Source: Marinimicrococcus sp033875255 | GTDB taxonomy: Bacteria; Pseudomonadota; Alphaproteobacteria; Geminicoccales; Geminicoccaceae | Direction of reading: 5' to 3' | Assembly: GCA_033875255.1 (NCBI GenBank) | Contig: JAWZSN010000014.1 | Location: forward strand, 77,484-141,483 | Length of the DNA: 64,000 nt | Shown here: positions 39,957 to 50,344 of the stretch, in pieces | Layout: every line of letters begins with the position of its first letter | Position numbering within the stretch: the first letter of the stretch is position 1 | The notes under the pieces: model-generated | Databases searched by the model: none | What the model saw: the letters and a program-made list of their open reading frames with translations, nothing else | What the model was told of the DNA's origin: nothing | Position numbers and translations under genes: made by a program

Positions 39957-41018
39957 ATGCCGCTGCACCGCGCCGAGCTGCCCGCCGGGGTCGCCCGGCT
40001 CCTTCGCGAGGGGACGGTGATCCCCGCCCATCCGCTGGCCCTCGACGAGGAGCGCCGGCTGGATACGGTCTCGCAGCGGGCGCTCACCCGCTACTATGTC
40101 GACGCCGGGGCGGGCGGGCTGGCGGTGGGCGTGCACGCCACCCAGTTCGCGATCCGCGAGGCCGGGCTCTACCGGCCGGTCCTCGAGCTGGCGGCGCGGA
40201 CAGCGCAGGAGTGGACCGGGAGGCCGCTGGCGATGGTGGCGGGGCTCGCCGGCCCCACTTCCCAGGCGGTGGGTGAGGCTCGCACCGCGATGGACCTGGG
40301 CTACCATGCCGGCCTTTTGAGCCTCGTGGCGCTGCGGGGGGCGGACGAGGACGCGCTCGTCGCGCACTGCGAGGCGGTGGCCGCCGAGATCCCGCTCGTG
40401 GGCTTCTATCTGCAGGAGGCAGTGGGCGGGCAGCGCCTGTCGCGCGGCTTCTGGCGGCGCTTTGCGGCCATCGACAATGTGGTGGCCATCAAGATCGCCC
40501 CCTTCGACCGCTACCGCACGCTGGACGTGCTGAGCGGCGTGGCCGAGGCCGGGGCCGGGGACCGGATCACCCTCTATACCGGCAACGACGACCACATCGT
40601 CCTCGACCTGCTGACCCCCTTCCGCGTGCCCACCGCCACGGGCCCCGTCGAGATGCGCATCAGGGGTGGGCTGCTGGGTCACTGGAGCGTGTGGACGCGG
40701 AGTGCCGTGCGGCTCTTCGAGCGGCTGCGGAAGGCAGCCGAGGCGGGAACGGTCGACCGGGAGCTCCTGGCCCTCGATTCCGCCGTCACCGCCTGCAACG
40801 CCGCCCTCTTCGATGCCGCCAACGGCTTTCGGGGCTGCATTCCCGGCTGCCATGAGGTGCTGCGCCGCCAGGGGCTGATGCGCACCGCCCTCTGCCTCGA
40901 TCCCGGCGAGGTCATGAGCCCGGGACAGGCGGAGGCGATCGAGCGGGTGCGAAGAGCCTGGCCGGAGCTCGTGGACGACGATTTCGTGGCGGAGAACCTG
41001 GAGCGCTGGCGCGGCTGA
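39957..41018 (+). CDS. Dihydrodipicolinate synthase-family aldolase/lyase
   Basis: The protein has 353 residues from ATG 39957; GTG 39951 is an alternative start. A TIM barrel of the DHDPS/NAL type is seen from GTVIPAHPLALDEERRLDTV, YYVDAGAGGLAVGVHATQF, LVGFYLQEAVGG (Tyr region) and NVVAIKIAPFDRYRTLDVL, where the Lys of AIKIAPF is the likely Schiff-base residue. Such enzymes cleave or condense 2-keto acids. It starts the second operon of the catabolic locus, with an inverted repeat directly upstream. The substrate is unknown. Confidence 0.85.
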   Translation: MPLHRAELPAGVARLLREGTVIPAHPLALDEERRLDTVSQRALTRYYVDAGAGGLAVGVHATQFAIREAGLYRPVLELAARTAQEWTGRPLAMVAGLAGPTSQAVGEARTAMDLGYHAGLLSLVALRGADEDALVAHCEAVAAEIPLVGFYLQEAVGGQRLSRGFWRRFAAIDNVVAIKIAPFDRYRTLDVLSGVAEAGAGDRITLYTGNDDHIVLDLLTPFRVPTATGPVEMRIRGGLLGHWSVWTRSAVRLFERLRKAAEAGTVDRELLALDSAVTACNAALFDAANGFRGCIPGCHEVLRRQGLMRTALCLDPGEVMSPGQAEAIERVRRAWPELVDDDFVAENLERWRG

Positions 41019-41050
41019 GCGGCCCGCATCGATCAGGGGGGACGAGAAAA

Positions 41051-42202
41051 ATGAGCGCAAGGCGCCTGGGCATCGTGATGCATGGCGTTACCGGACGGAT
41101 GGGGATGAACCAGCATCTCCTCCGCTCCATCCTGGCGATCCGCGAGCAGGGCGGCGTCGTCCTCTCGAGCGGCGAGCGGGTCGTGCCCGACCCGATCATC
41201 GTCGGCCGCAACGCCGGGAAGATCCGGACGCTGGCCGAGGCGCACGGCATCGCCCGCTGGACCACCGACATGGAGGCCGCCCTCGCCTCGCCCGAGGACA
41301 CGATCTTCTTCGACGCCGCCTCCACGCAGCTGCGCGCGGGCCTGCTCGAGCGGGCGATCCGCGCCGGCAAGCACGTCTACTGCGAGAAGCCGGTGGCCGA
41401 GCGGCTCGAGGACGCGCTGGCGGTGGCCCGGCTCGCCCGCGAGCAGGGTGTCAAGAGCGGCGTGGTGCAGGACAAGCTCTTCCTGCCGGGCCTGCGCAAG
41501 CTCGCCATGCTGCGCGAGGCGGGCTTCTTCGGCCGCATCCTCTCGGTCCGCGGCGAGTTCGGCTACTGGGTCTTCGAGGGCGACTGGCAGCCGGCCCAGC
41601 GGCCCTCCTGGAACTACCGCAAGGAGGAGGGCGGCGGCATCATCCTCGACATGGTCTGCCACTGGCGCTACGTGCTCGACACTCTCTTCGGGCCGGTCAG
41701 GGCGGTGAGCTGCCTGGGCGCCACCCACATTCCCGAGCGCGTCGACGAGGCCGGCCGCCGCTATGCGGCGGACACCGACGACGCCTGCTATGCGACCTTC
41801 GAGCTCGAGGGCGGGGTGATCGCCCAGATCAACAGCTCCTGGGCGACCCGGGTGCGGCGCGACGATCTCGTGGTCTTCCAGGTGGACGGCACGCACGGCT
41901 CGGCCAGCGCCGGGCTCACCCGCTGCTTCGTCCAGCCGCGCATCGCCACCCCCCGCCCGGTCTGGAACCCCGACCAGCGCCAGACCCACGACTTCCTCGG
42001 CGACTGGCAGGAGGTCCCCGACAACCAGGCCTATGACAACGGCTTCAAGGTGCAGTGGGAGATGTTCATCCGCCATGTCTGCGAGGACGCCCCCTTCCGC
42101 TGGGACCTGATGGAGGGCGCCAAGGGCGTGCAGCTGGCCGAGCTGGCGCTCAAAAGCTGGGCCGAGCGGCGCTGGCTCGACGTGCCGGCGCTGGTGGCCT
42201 GA
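41051..42202 (+). CDS. Gfo/Idh/MocA-family oxidoreductase
   Basis: The protein has 383 residues. The N-terminus MSARRLGIVMHGVTGRMGMN has the NAD-binding glycine pattern GVTGRMG instead of GxGxxG, and the EKP motif follows in HVYCEKPVAERLEDALAV. The substrate region has GDWQPAQRPSWNYRKEEGGG and IILDMVCHWRYVLDTLFG, the latter with the conserved Asp and His. It belongs to the larger subgroup acting on sugars or glycosides. It is the second oxidoreductase of the locus, implying a pathway with two oxidation steps. Confidence 0.88.
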   Translation: MSARRLGIVMHGVTGRMGMNQHLLRSILAIREQGGVVLSSGERVVPDPIIVGRNAGKIRTLAEAHGIARWTTDMEAALASPEDTIFFDAASTQLRAGLLERAIRAGKHVYCEKPVAERLEDALAVARLAREQGVKSGVVQDKLFLPGLRKLAMLREAGFFGRILSVRGEFGYWVFEGDWQPAQRPSWNYRKEEGGGIILDMVCHWRYVLDTLFGPVRAVSCLGATHIPERVDEAGRRYAADTDDACYATFELEGGVIAQINSSWATRVRRDDLVVFQVDGTHGSASAGLTRCFVQPRIATPRPVWNPDQRQTHDFLGDWQEVPDNQAYDNGFKVQWEMFIRHVCEDAPFRWDLMEGAKGVQLAELALKSWAERRWLDVPALVA

Positions 42203-42216
42203 GAGGGAGAGGGCAG

Positions 42217-43380
42217 ATGGCAGAGATCCGGCTTCCCCTGGCGGGCGGCGGCAGCGAGACCTGGCGCACCGGCGAGCCCCTGCGCTTCGATCCCCCCTCC
42301 CGCCCCTTCACGCGGGTGGCCTATGCCGCCGCCCACGTGGTGGCCGCCCCGCTGGCCGAGGTGGACCCCTGGCTCGAGCCCGCCATCGACTGGGAGCGCA
42401 CGCTGGCCTACCGCGAGCATCTCTGGTCGCTGGGCCTGGGGGTGGCCGAGGCCATGGATACCGCCCAGCGCGGCATGGGGCTGGACTGGCAAAGGAGCCT
42501 CGAGCTGATCCGCCGCGCCGTAGCGGCGGCCGGCGGCAGGCCCGACCGGCTGATCGCCTGCGGTGCCGGCACCGACCATCTGGCCCCCGACCCGGGCCTT
42601 TCCGTCGAGCAGGTGATCGCCGCCTACGAGGAGCAGTGCGCGGCGGTGGAGGCGGCCGGCGGGCGGATCATCCTCATGGCGTCCCGGGCGCTGGCCGCCT
42701 GCGCCCGCTCGCCCGACGACTACGGCCGGGTCTATGACCGCATCCTGGGCCAGGTGAGGGAGCCGGTGATCATCCACTGGCTGGGCGGGATGTTCGACCC
42801 GGCGCTTGAGGGCTACTGGGGCCGGGGCGATCACGGCGAGGCCATGGAGGTCTGCCTCGACATCCTCGCCCGCAACGCTGCGAAGGTGGACGGGATCAAG
42901 GTCTCGCTGCTCGACAAGCGGCACGAGATCGCCATGCGAAGCCGCCTGCCCGGCTCCGTGCGCATGTATACCGGCGACGATTTCGACTATCCCGAGCTCA
43001 TCGAGGGCGACGGCGAGCACCATTCCGACGCCCTGCTCGGCATCTTCGATGCCATCGCCCCGGCCGCCTCGGCAGCGCTGGCGGCACTGGCCGCGGACGA
43101 GCACGAGCGCTACCAGGCAATCCTCGCCCCCACCGTACCGCTCTCGCGGCACGTCTTCCGCGCCCCCACCCGCTTCTACAAGACCGGGGTGGTGTTCATG
43201 GCCTGGCTCAACGGCCACCAGGACCATTTCACCATGGTGGGCGGCCAGCAGAGCGCCCGCTCCCTCCTCCATCTGGCGGAGCTCTTCCGGCTGGCCGACC
43301 GGGCCGGGCTGCTGCAGGATCCCGATCTGGCCACCGCCCGCATGAGGAGCCTGCTGGCGGTGCATGGGCTGGAGGGCTGA
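42217..43380 (+). CDS. DUF993 family protein (aldolase-like TIM barrel)
   Basis: The protein has 387 residues from ATG 42217. Family features include RGMGLDWQRSLELIRRAVAA, IACGAGTDHLAPDP, PVIIHWLGGMFDPALEGYWG, AAKVDGIKVSLLDKRHEIA (Lys candidate for catalysis), MYTGDDFDYPELIEGDGEHH and HQDHFTMVGGQQSARS. DUF993 members are distant relatives of DHDPS aldolases with no assigned reaction that I can name. It lies between the oxidoreductase and an isomerase gene with 3-14 bp gaps, so it probably performs a C-C cleavage in the same pathway. Confidence 0.85.
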   Translation: MAEIRLPLAGGGSETWRTGEPLRFDPPSRPFTRVAYAAAHVVAAPLAEVDPWLEPAIDWERTLAYREHLWSLGLGVAEAMDTAQRGMGLDWQRSLELIRRAVAAAGGRPDRLIACGAGTDHLAPDPGLSVEQVIAAYEEQCAAVEAAGGRIILMASRALAACARSPDDYGRVYDRILGQVREPVIIHWLGGMFDPALEGYWGRGDHGEAMEVCLDILARNAAKVDGIKVSLLDKRHEIAMRSRLPGSVRMYTGDDFDYPELIEGDGEHHSDALLGIFDAIAPAASAALAALAADEHERYQAILAPTVPLSRHVFRAPTRFYKTGVVFMAWLNGHQDHFTMVGGQQSARSLLHLAELFRLADRAGLLQDPDLATARMRSLLAVHGLEG

Positions 43381-43383
43381 GCG

Positions 43384-44223
43384 ATGCGCGATCTCGCCCG
43401 TCACCCCGAGCTGCTCTCGATCAACACCGCCACGGTGCGCGAGCGCTGGCGGCTCGACGAGGCGATCGAGGGGATCGCCCGGGCGGGCATCAGGGGCATC
43501 GCCCCCTGGCGCGACCAGGTGGCGGCGATCGGCCTCGAGCGCGCCGCGCGGATGATCCGCGACGCCGGGCTCACCGTCACCGGCCACTGCCGCGGCGGCA
43601 TGTTCCCTGCAAGCGACGCCGCCCAGCGCCGGCGCATCGCCGAGGACAACCGCCGGGCGGTGGACGAGGCGGCGGCGCTGGGGGCGCAGTGCCTGGTGCT
43701 GGTGGTGGGCGGCCTGCCGGAGGGCTCGCGCGACCTGCCCGGCGCCCGCAGGCAGGTCAAAGACGGCATCGCCGAGCTGCTGCCCTACGCCCGGGACGCC
43801 GGCGTCCCGCTCGCCATCGAGCCTCTGCATCCGATGTACGCCGCCGAACGCTCCTGCGTGAACACGCTGGGCCAGGCCAACGATCTCTGCGCGGAGCTGG
43901 GCTCCGGCACCGGGGTGGCGGTGGACGTCTACCATGTCTGGTGGGACCCGATGATCGAGGCGGAGATCGCCCGGGCCGGCGCGGCCGGCCGGCTGCTGGC
44001 CTTCCATGCCTGCGACTGGCTGGTGCCGACCCGGGACATGCTGCTGGACCGCGGCATGATGGGCGACGGTGTGGCCGACATCCGTCGGCTGCGCGGGCTG
44101 GCCGAGGCCGCGGGCTATGACGGCCTGATCGAGGTCGAGATCTTCTCGGCCGAGGACTGGTGGCGGCGCCCCCCCGAGGAGGTGCTGGCGGTCTGCGCCG
44201 AACGCTTCGCCACGGCCTGCTGA
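43384..44223 (+). CDS. Sugar phosphate isomerase/epimerase (TIM barrel)
   Basis: The protein has 279 residues. Barrel elements are LLSINTATVRERWRLDEAIE, GIAPWRDQVAAIGLERAARM, VTGHCRGGMFPAS, LVLVVGGLPEGSRDLPGARR, LAIEPLHPMYAAERSCVNTL (metal-ligand Glu), VAVDVYHVWWDP (Asp/His), LLAFHACDWLVPTRDMLLDR and GLIEVEIFSAEDWW (Glu). The metal ligands are intact. It is the last gene of the second catabolic operon and a second, non-identical isomerase alongside the 34362 gene. Confidence 0.88.
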   Translation: MRDLARHPELLSINTATVRERWRLDEAIEGIARAGIRGIAPWRDQVAAIGLERAARMIRDAGLTVTGHCRGGMFPASDAAQRRRIAEDNRRAVDEAAALGAQCLVLVVGGLPEGSRDLPGARRQVKDGIAELLPYARDAGVPLAIEPLHPMYAAERSCVNTLGQANDLCAELGSGTGVAVDVYHVWWDPMIEAEIARAGAAGRLLAFHACDWLVPTRDMLLDRGMMGDGVADIRRLRGLAEAAGYDGLIEVEIFSAEDWWRRPPEEVLAVCAERFATAC

Positions 44224-44423
44224 AGGAGCGGCGGCGCCGCGATGGGGAATCGTGCCTTTGCCGGACAGGCGGAGCAACCTCGCCCGGCTGCCAGCCGTTC
44301 CTCCGACGCCAGTTGCCGGGCAGCATGGGCTGCCGGGGCGGGGAGAGGACAAGGCCATGGTCGAGATGCACCTCCGGGCGGGCGCTGCGCCCGGCCCGCG
44401 GCACTGAGCCGGGACGCCGCTGC

Positions 44424-46586
<2,163 letters not shown>

Positions 46587-46591
46587 TAGCC

Positions 46592-46636
46592 GGCGGCGCC
46601 AGGAAGCGCCGCCGTCCCGCCGCCCGCGGCGGTTTC
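46592..46636. terminator. Two consecutive GC-rich hairpins after glgX
   Basis: GGCGGCGC (46592-46599) pairs perfectly with GCGCCGCC (46606-46613) around a 6-nt loop, and a second hairpin (CCGCCG/CGGCGG) follows before TTTCACC. There is no long T run, so this could be a weak terminator or structured 5' leader of the next gene. Confidence 0.4.
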
Positions 46637-46662
46637 ACCATGGAGCCGCCCCCTTGCCGTCG

Positions 46663-48528
46663 ATGCAGGTGACCCCGACCCCGGCCGCGAGCTCGCCCGC
46701 CACCACCGTGCTGGTCGGCGCGGTGGCGGTGGCGGCCCTCTATCTGGGGCGCGAGGTCTTCATTCCGCTGGCCCTGGCAGCGCTCTTGAGCTTCGCCCTG
46801 GCGCCGCTCGCCAACCGCCTCAAGCGGCTCGGGCTCGGCCGGGCGCTGCCGGTCCTGGTGGTGGTGGTGGGGGCGCTCGGGCTGGTCTCCGCCTTCTCCT
46901 GGCTGCTGGCCGACCAGGCCCTGCGGCTGGCCGCCGACCTGCCGCGCTACGAGTACAATCTGCGCCAGAAGATCCACTTCTTCGAGACCGGCAGCGCCCG
47001 CGACAATGTGCTGGAGCAGACCGCCGAGCTGCTCGATCGGGTGCAAAAGGAGATCGACGAGGTCGCCCGCGACAAGGAGGACGCCGCCGCCGCCGCCGAC
47101 GTCCTGCGCGAGATCACCCAAGAGCCGCAGCCGATCCCGGTCGAGGTGCACGAGCCGCCGGTCTCGCCGGTCAGCGCCCTGGCGCAGGTCGGCGAGCTGG
47201 TGGCGCAGCCCTTGGCGACCTTGGGCCTGATGCTGCTCTTCGTGATCTTCGTGCTGCTGCAGCGCGAGGATCTGCGCGACCGCTTCATCCGCCTGTTCGG
47301 CTCGGAGGACGTCCATCGCACCACCGAGGCGATGAACGACGCGGCCGAGCGGATCGGCCGCTATCTTTTGATGCAGCTCCTCATCAACACCACCTATGGC
47401 GGGCTGTTCGGCCTGGGCTTGTGGCTTTTGGGCGTGCCCAACGCGCTGCTGTGGGGCCTTTTGGGTAGCGTGCTGCGGTTCGTGCCCTATGTGGGCGCCC
47501 CCATCTCCGCCCTCTTCCCGCTGGTGCTCTCGCTGGCGGTCGACAGCGGCTGGACCCTACCGCTCGCCACTGCCGGCCTGTTCCTCGCCATCGAGCTGGT
47601 CTGTGCCTACGTCATGGAGCCGCTGCTCTACGGCTCGAGCACCGGCCTTTCCCCGGCAGCGCTCCTCGTCGCCACCGCCTTTTGGACGATCTTGTGGGGA
47701 CCGGTGGGCCTCCTGCTGGCCACCCCGCTGACCGCCTGCCTGGTGGTGGTCGGCCGGCACGTGCCGGCCCTCCAGTTTCTCGAGATCATCTTCGGCAACC
47801 GCGAGGTGCTCTCGCCCTCGGTGAAGCTCTACCAGCGCCTGCTCGAGGAGGATGTCGAGGAGGCCGAGGAGGCGGCCGACGAGTTCTTCGAGGAGCACGA
47901 CCTGCAGCGCACCTTCGACGAGATGATGCTGCCGGCCCTGGGCCTGGCCGACCGCGACCGGTTGCGCGGCGCGCTCGCCCGGTCGCGCCAGCGCGCCCTG
48001 GCCGCCGATCTGGTGGGCGTGGCCGAGGAGCTGGCGGGCGACGCCGGGGTGCCCGGCGAGCCGCCCGCCGAGCCCGAGATCCTGTGCATCGGCAGCCGCC
48101 TGGGCTTCGACGAGGCGAGCGCCCGGCTGCTCGCCCTGCTGCTGCGCGAGCAGGGCCAGGACGCCGCCATCCTGCCGCGCCCCGACGTTGCCGCCGGCCG
48201 CATCGAGACCCTCGAGACCGGCCGCGTGCGGCTCTTGTGCATCTGCGCCCTCGACACCGCCGGCAGCGCCCATGCGCGCCGGCTGATCCGCCGCCTGCGG
48301 CGCCGCTTCGGGCCGGAAGTGCCGGTTCTGGTCGGGATGTGGCGCACGAGCGAGAACGGCGGCGAGGAGCCGCTCGCCGAGGCTGCGCGCGTCGTCCACA
48401 GCCTGCGCGCCGCCGCGGTGGCCGCCCGCGAGCTGCTGGGCGGGCCGGCCGGCCGGCGCGGGGAGACGGCGGCCAGAGAGCCGTCCTCGAGCGGAGAAAG
48501 CGTCCTGCCCGTGCCTTCGCCCGGCTGA
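46663..48528 (+). CDS. AI-2E / PerM family transporter with C-terminal extension
   Basis: The protein has 621 residues from ATG 46663; a TTG at 46654 has better spacing to a GGAG and is an alternative. Residues 1 to about 400 are the AI-2E permease domain (REVFIPLALAALLSFALAPL, GLFGLGLWLLGVPNALLWGL, FVPYVGAPISALFPLVLSLA). A cytoplasmic extension of about 220 residues follows, including EILCIGSRLGFDEASARLLA. The family was named for autoinducer-2 export but many members have other substrates. The upstream stress-type promoter suggests induction under general stress. Confidence 0.9.
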   Translation: MQVTPTPAASSPATTVLVGAVAVAALYLGREVFIPLALAALLSFALAPLANRLKRLGLGRALPVLVVVVGALGLVSAFSWLLADQALRLAADLPRYEYNLRQKIHFFETGSARDNVLEQTAELLDRVQKEIDEVARDKEDAAAAADVLREITQEPQPIPVEVHEPPVSPVSALAQVGELVAQPLATLGLMLLFVIFVLLQREDLRDRFIRLFGSEDVHRTTEAMNDAAERIGRYLLMQLLINTTYGGLFGLGLWLLGVPNALLWGLLGSVLRFVPYVGAPISALFPLVLSLAVDSGWTLPLATAGLFLAIELVCAYVMEPLLYGSSTGLSPAALLVATAFWTILWGPVGLLLATPLTACLVVVGRHVPALQFLEIIFGNREVLSPSVKLYQRLLEEDVEEAEEAADEFFEEHDLQRTFDEMMLPALGLADRDRLRGALARSRQRALAADLVGVAEELAGDAGVPGEPPAEPEILCIGSRLGFDEASARLLALLLREQGQDAAILPRPDVAAGRIETLETGRVRLLCICALDTAGSAHARRLIRRLRRRFGPEVPVLVGMWRTSENGGEEPLAEAARVVHSLRAAAVAARELLGGPAGRRGETAAREPSSSGESVLPVPSPG

Positions 48529-48543
48529 TCCGACCCGCCTTCC

Positions 48544-48569
48544 GGAACCGGAGCCGCGCCCTGGCCGTT
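48544..48569 (+). promoter_or_regulatory. EcfG-like general-stress promoter
   Basis: GGAAC (48544-48548), 18 bp, GTT (48567-48569), followed by a 48-bp leader to the ATG at 48617. Same element class as those at 46559, 49728, 52658 and 52608. Confidence 0.55.
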
Positions 48570-48616
48570 TGGTTGCAGGGGCGCGCCGATGAAGGCGAGC
48601 CGGAAGGGGGCAGCTG

Positions 48617-49105
48617 ATGAAAGAAAAGCCCGAGATCGGCCTTCTCAAGGGGCTCGTGCAAACCGTCTGCCGCAATGCCGATCTGTGCGCTGCGGCGCGC
48701 CAGGCGGCGCCCGACGAGGACTGGGCGGGGCTCTTGGACCGGCTGCGCGCCGATCACGGCAGCCTGCTGCGCGATCTTCTGGGCTGCCTGATGCTGCGCG
48801 ATCTCCCCGCCCGCGAGGTGCGCCAGCTGGTGATGGACACCGTGCCGCCGGAGGCAGAGGCTCCCTTCCACCCGGCGCAAGAGGACTTCAGCTTTTTCCG
48901 GAGCGATCTCGAGCATGCCGAGCAGCATCTCGAGGATTCGCTGCGCTGCCTCCTGGCCGGCGGCGCCATGCGCGACGCCGAGCTGGAGCTCTTGAGCCTG
49001 CACTATCTCAAGATGCCGCTGCGGCTGCGCGACCTCGCCTCGATGGAGGAACGGCCGGCCATGGCCTTTTCCGAGCCGGCCATGCTGTCGGAGCGGCTGC
49101 ACTAG
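48617..49105 (+). CDS. Hypothetical helical protein
   Basis: The protein has 162 residues, starts MKEKPEIGLLKGLVQTVCRN and has no signal peptide or membrane segment. It is predicted almost entirely helical, with LRADHGSLLRDLLGCLMLRD in the first half and DLEHAEQHLEDSLRCLLAGG plus ELELLSLHYLKMPLRLRDLA in the second. The spacing of Glu and His residues could fit a ferritin-like bundle, but I cannot confirm it. A stress-type promoter precedes it and a second unknown gene follows 30 bp later. Confidence 0.65.
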   Translation: MKEKPEIGLLKGLVQTVCRNADLCAAARQAAPDEDWAGLLDRLRADHGSLLRDLLGCLMLRDLPAREVRQLVMDTVPPEAEAPFHPAQEDFSFFRSDLEHAEQHLEDSLRCLLAGGAMRDAELELLSLHYLKMPLRLRDLASMEERPAMAFSEPAMLSERLH

Positions 49106-49135
49106 GCGGCGCGCCTGCTCTCGAGACCCGGAGCG

Positions 49136-49711
49136 GTGGGCGCCCGCTTCGAGCACCGCGCCTGGGCCAGGCGGTTCGCCTGGCTGCCCGACCCAGCCGG
49201 CGCAGCCCCTTCCCGCGAGATCTACCTGCTGGCCCCGGGGCTCGCGGGCTGGAGCCTCAAGCTGCGCGAGGGAGCGCTCGAGCTCAAGGCTCTGGAGGAG
49301 GAGCAGGACGGGCTCCAGCGCTGGCGGCCTGCAGGCGGGCTTTCTCTGCCCGCCCCCGCCGCCCGGCTGCACGCCCTCCTGAGCGATCCCCTGCCCGGCC
49401 TGCCGGTCCTGCCGGACGAGGCCGGGCGCTCCCCCGAGGCGCTCGTCCGGGTGCTGCCGGCGCTTTGTCGCGGCTTGCGCGCGGTGCCCGTCGAGAAACG
49501 CCGGCTGCCTGTCGAGACCGGCTTCTGCCGCGCCGAGACGGTGGCCGTCCGGCTGCCGGACGGCGCCTTGTGGCATTCGGCCGCCGCCGAGGACGAGAAC
49601 CCGCTCGTTCTGTGGAACGCCCTGCGCCGCCTGCACCTCCTGGCCTTCGCCAACCGCGACTATGCCAGCGCCGTGACCCGGCTCTGCCTCATGGGGCTGC
49701 CGCCCGGCTGA
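49136..49711 (+). CDS. Hypothetical protein, possibly CYTH-like fold
   Basis: The protein has 191 residues from GTG 49136. The opening FEHRAWARRFAWLPDPAG, REIYLLAPGLAGWSLKLREG, ELKALEEEQDGLQRWRPAG and RLPVETGFCRAETVAVRLPD alternate like the strands of a CYTH/triphosphate-tunnel fold, but the usual ExExK signature is not clear. No function is assigned. It is probably co-transcribed with the preceding unknown gene. Confidence 0.6.
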   Translation: MGARFEHRAWARRFAWLPDPAGAAPSREIYLLAPGLAGWSLKLREGALELKALEEEQDGLQRWRPAGGLSLPAPAARLHALLSDPLPGLPVLPDEAGRSPEALVRVLPALCRGLRAVPVEKRRLPVETGFCRAETVAVRLPDGALWHSAAAEDENPLVLWNALRRLHLLAFANRDYASAVTRLCLMGLPPG

Positions 49712-49727
49712 AGCGGGCGGGCCTGCA

Positions 49728-49753
49728 GGAACCGCGCCGCGCGACCGGCCGTT
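49728..49753 (+). promoter_or_regulatory. EcfG-like general-stress promoter of the PPOX-family gene
   Basis: GGAAC (49728-49732), 18 bp, GTT (49751-49753), about 40 bp before the ATG at 49795, whose GGAGGA ribosome-binding site lies at 49781-49786. Confidence 0.55.
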
Positions 49754-49794
49754 GCCGCCATGCCGAGACAATCCCCCGATGGAGGACACCCGTC

Positions 49795-50298
49795 ATGACC
49801 GAGCGGCAGGACCGCGCCCAGGCGCATGCGAGGCTCTGGGAGCTCATCAAGGACATCCGCGTGGCGATGCTCACCACCCGCGAGGACGACCGGCTGCGCT
49901 CGCGGCCGATGCACGGTTTTCAAGAGGCGCTGGAGGACGAGCTGTGGTTCTTCACCCGGCTCGATTCCGCCAAGGCCCGGGAGGTGCTGCTTCATCCCGG
50001 GGTCAACCTCGCCTATGCCGACCAGCACGAGAAGATCTATGTCTCGGTCTCGGGCCGCGGCGAGCTGGTGACCGACCGGCAGGTCATGGAGCGCTACTGG
50101 AATCCCATGGTCGCCGCCTGGTTTCCCGACGGGCTCGACGATCCCGACCTGGCGCTCATCAAGGTGGTCGTCGAGGAGGCCGAGTACTGGGACGCCGAGA
50201 CCGGCGCCATGCGCTATTTCTGGGAGGTCACCACTGCCCGGATCGAGGGCCGCCAGCCGGATGTCGGCGAGCACGGCCAGGTGACGGCGCGCCGCTGA
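49795..50298 (+). CDS. Pyridoxamine 5'-phosphate oxidase-family protein (general stress protein 26-like)
   Basis: The protein has 167 residues. The flavin-binding split-barrel is visible as LWELIKDIRVAMLTTREDDR, RSRPMHGFQEALEDELWFFT, VNLAYADQHEKIYVSVSGRG and MVAAWFPDGLDDPDLALIKV, ending with YFWEV. This matches the GSP26 subgroup, which binds FMN or FAD and is linked to stress tolerance. The upstream promoter of stress-sigma type agrees with this. Confidence 0.9.
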   Translation: MTERQDRAQAHARLWELIKDIRVAMLTTREDDRLRSRPMHGFQEALEDELWFFTRLDSAKAREVLLHPGVNLAYADQHEKIYVSVSGRGELVTDRQVMERYWNPMVAAWFPDGLDDPDLALIKVVVEEAEYWDAETGAMRYFWEVTTARIEGRQPDVGEHGQVTARR

Positions 50299-50314
50299 GG
50301 CGCCAGCGCCCGAA

Positions 50315-50334
50315 GGGCCCGCCGCCGCGGGCCC
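50315..50334. terminator. Bidirectional hairpin between convergent genes
   Basis: GGGCCCGC (50315-50322) and GCGGGCCC (50327-50334) form a perfect 8-bp stem with a 4-nt loop in the 46-bp gap between the convergent PPOX and SDR genes. No T run is present, but position and stability suit a shared terminator. Confidence 0.5.
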
Positions 50335-50344
50335 CCTCCCCCTC

